Shown in pieces: positions 63,473 to 64,000 of a DNA stretch of 64,000 nt. The translations under genes were made by a program, and so were the position numbers. Every line of letters starts with the position of its first letter. The first letter of the stretch is position 1. The stretch spans positions 62,001 to 126,000 of the forward strand of contig NZ_NFZV01000007.1 in NCBI RefSeq assembly GCF_003399765.1. Reading direction: 5' to 3'. This stretch comes from Alkalilimnicola ehrlichii. GTDB lineage: Bacteria; Pseudomonadota; Gammaproteobacteria; Nitrococcales; AK92. Under the pieces are notes generated by a model, which ran no database searches, was not told the DNA's origin, and saw nothing but the letters and a program-made list of their open reading frames with translations.

Positions 63473-64000
63473 ATGGAAGTTAAACTCATCGGCATCGATC
63501 TGGCAAAGTCGGTTTTTCAACTCTGCGCGGTGAACCAAGCGGGCCAGGTGGTGTTCAACCGGGCGGTCAAACGCGATCGACTGCTTGCCGTGTTGCGCCA
63601 ACACCCCGCGGTCCCCCTGGTCATGGAGGCCTGCTATAGCGCCCACCACTGGGGAAGAACCTTTCAGGCGCTGGGCCACCCCGTCCGGCTCATCCCACCC
63701 CAGCACGTCAAGCCCTTCGTGCGCGTGAACAAAAACGATGCCGGCGATGCGCTCGCCATCTGCGAGGCCGCCCAGCGACCGGGCCTGCATTGTGTCCCAG
63801 TGAAATCGGTCGCACAGCAAGACTTGCAGCTGCTGCATCGCTTACGCCAGCGCTCGGTCCGTCAGCGCACGCAGCTAGCCAACCAAATGCGCGGGCTGGC
63901 CGCCGAGTACGGGGTCGTGTTCCCCAAACAGCTCAATCCGCTCGGCCGCTGGGTCGTTCAGCCCAAGGCCCGACGCGGGCACAATAACAGAACTACTTAC
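63473..64000 (+). CDS. IS110-family (DEDD) transposase, truncated by the window edge
   Basis: The frame is open from the ATG at 63473 to the last base, 176 codons. MEVKLIGIDLAKSVFQLCAV holds the first catalytic Asp (GIDLAK), PLVMEACYSAHHWGR the Glu, and VNKNDAGDALAIC the Asp pair of the DEDD/RuvC-like site. The coiled region QQDLQLLHRLRQRSVRQRTQ is also typical. About half the protein is present; the transposase should continue for about 150-200 codons. Confidence 0.93.
   Translation, partial: MEVKLIGIDLAKSVFQLCAVNQAGQVVFNRAVKRDRLLAVLRQHPAVPLVMEACYSAHHWGRTFQALGHPVRLIPPQHVKPFVRVNKNDAGDALAICEAAQRPGLHCVPVKSVAQQDLQLLHRLRQRSVRQRTQLANQMRGLAAEYGVVFPKQLNPLGRWVVQPKARRGHNNRTTY

Noticed and set aside
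1-64000. CRISPR arrays, tRNA and rRNA genes
   Set aside because: No regularly spaced short repeats, no cloverleaf-like sequences with CCA ends, and no rRNA-like segments were noticed. A dedicated scan with tRNA and CRISPR finders would settle this.

Overview
The window looks like chromosome of a gammaproteobacterium outside the Enterobacterales. The signs are a GC-rich genome with FadE plus a PsrA-type regulator, a split class II ribonucleotide reductase subunit (NrdJb type), an NsrR/NnrS/quinol-type nitric oxide reductase module, Pat-type protein acetyltransferase and ArfB. I see no tRNA, rRNA, CRISPR array or replication origin. The right edge cuts through an IS110-family transposase.

Layout. 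0-0.8 kb: a type II toxin-antitoxin pair (Phd/YefM-like antitoxin, PIN toxin). 1.2-12.6 kb: an unusual signalling-like locus with a YegI-type kinase fused through a membrane helix to ankyrin repeats, an IgaA-family membrane protein, two exported phosphatases and a second YegI-type kinase fused to a pseudokinase. 12.8-15.3 kb: MNT-HEPN protein, small unknown protein, LuxR-type regulator. 15.3-20 kb: a non-classical chaperone-usher operon with two DUF4402 subunits. 20.4-24.9 kb: ATP-grasp enzyme plus CocE-type hydrolase, and a membrane protein. 25-25.9 kb: a long nested inverted-repeat element without genes. 26-32.9 kb: fatty-acid oxidation (fadE, psrA-like), Pat, REC-PilZ. 33-41 kb: housekeeping and small accessory genes. 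41.3-46.8 kb: nrdJb, nsrR, nnrS, ybaN and norB with recognisable NsrR and FNR/Anr-type sites. 47-53 kb: small genes and two chemoreceptors. 53-64 kb: an accessory stretch with an AAC(3)-I-like acetyltransferase, IS remnants, a two-component system with a MipA-like protein and a serine hydrolase, orphan genes and a HEPN remnant beside IS110.

The most interesting part is 1.2-12.6 kb. IgaA is known as the membrane brake on the Rcs phosphorelay in enterobacteria. Here an IgaA-family protein, with the same topology and four periplasmic cysteines, lies between two paralogous YegI-like kinases and no Rcs genes are present. This may be an IgaA/Ser-Thr-kinase envelope signalling system, but that is inference from gene order and domains.

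An important caution: eleven genes in this window are interrupted by single-base losses, mostly in runs of four or five identical bases. Each reads through as one normal family member if the base is restored. This pattern points to residual indel errors in the assembly rather than to eleven real pseudogenes. I annotate these as single genes and give the position of each lesion.
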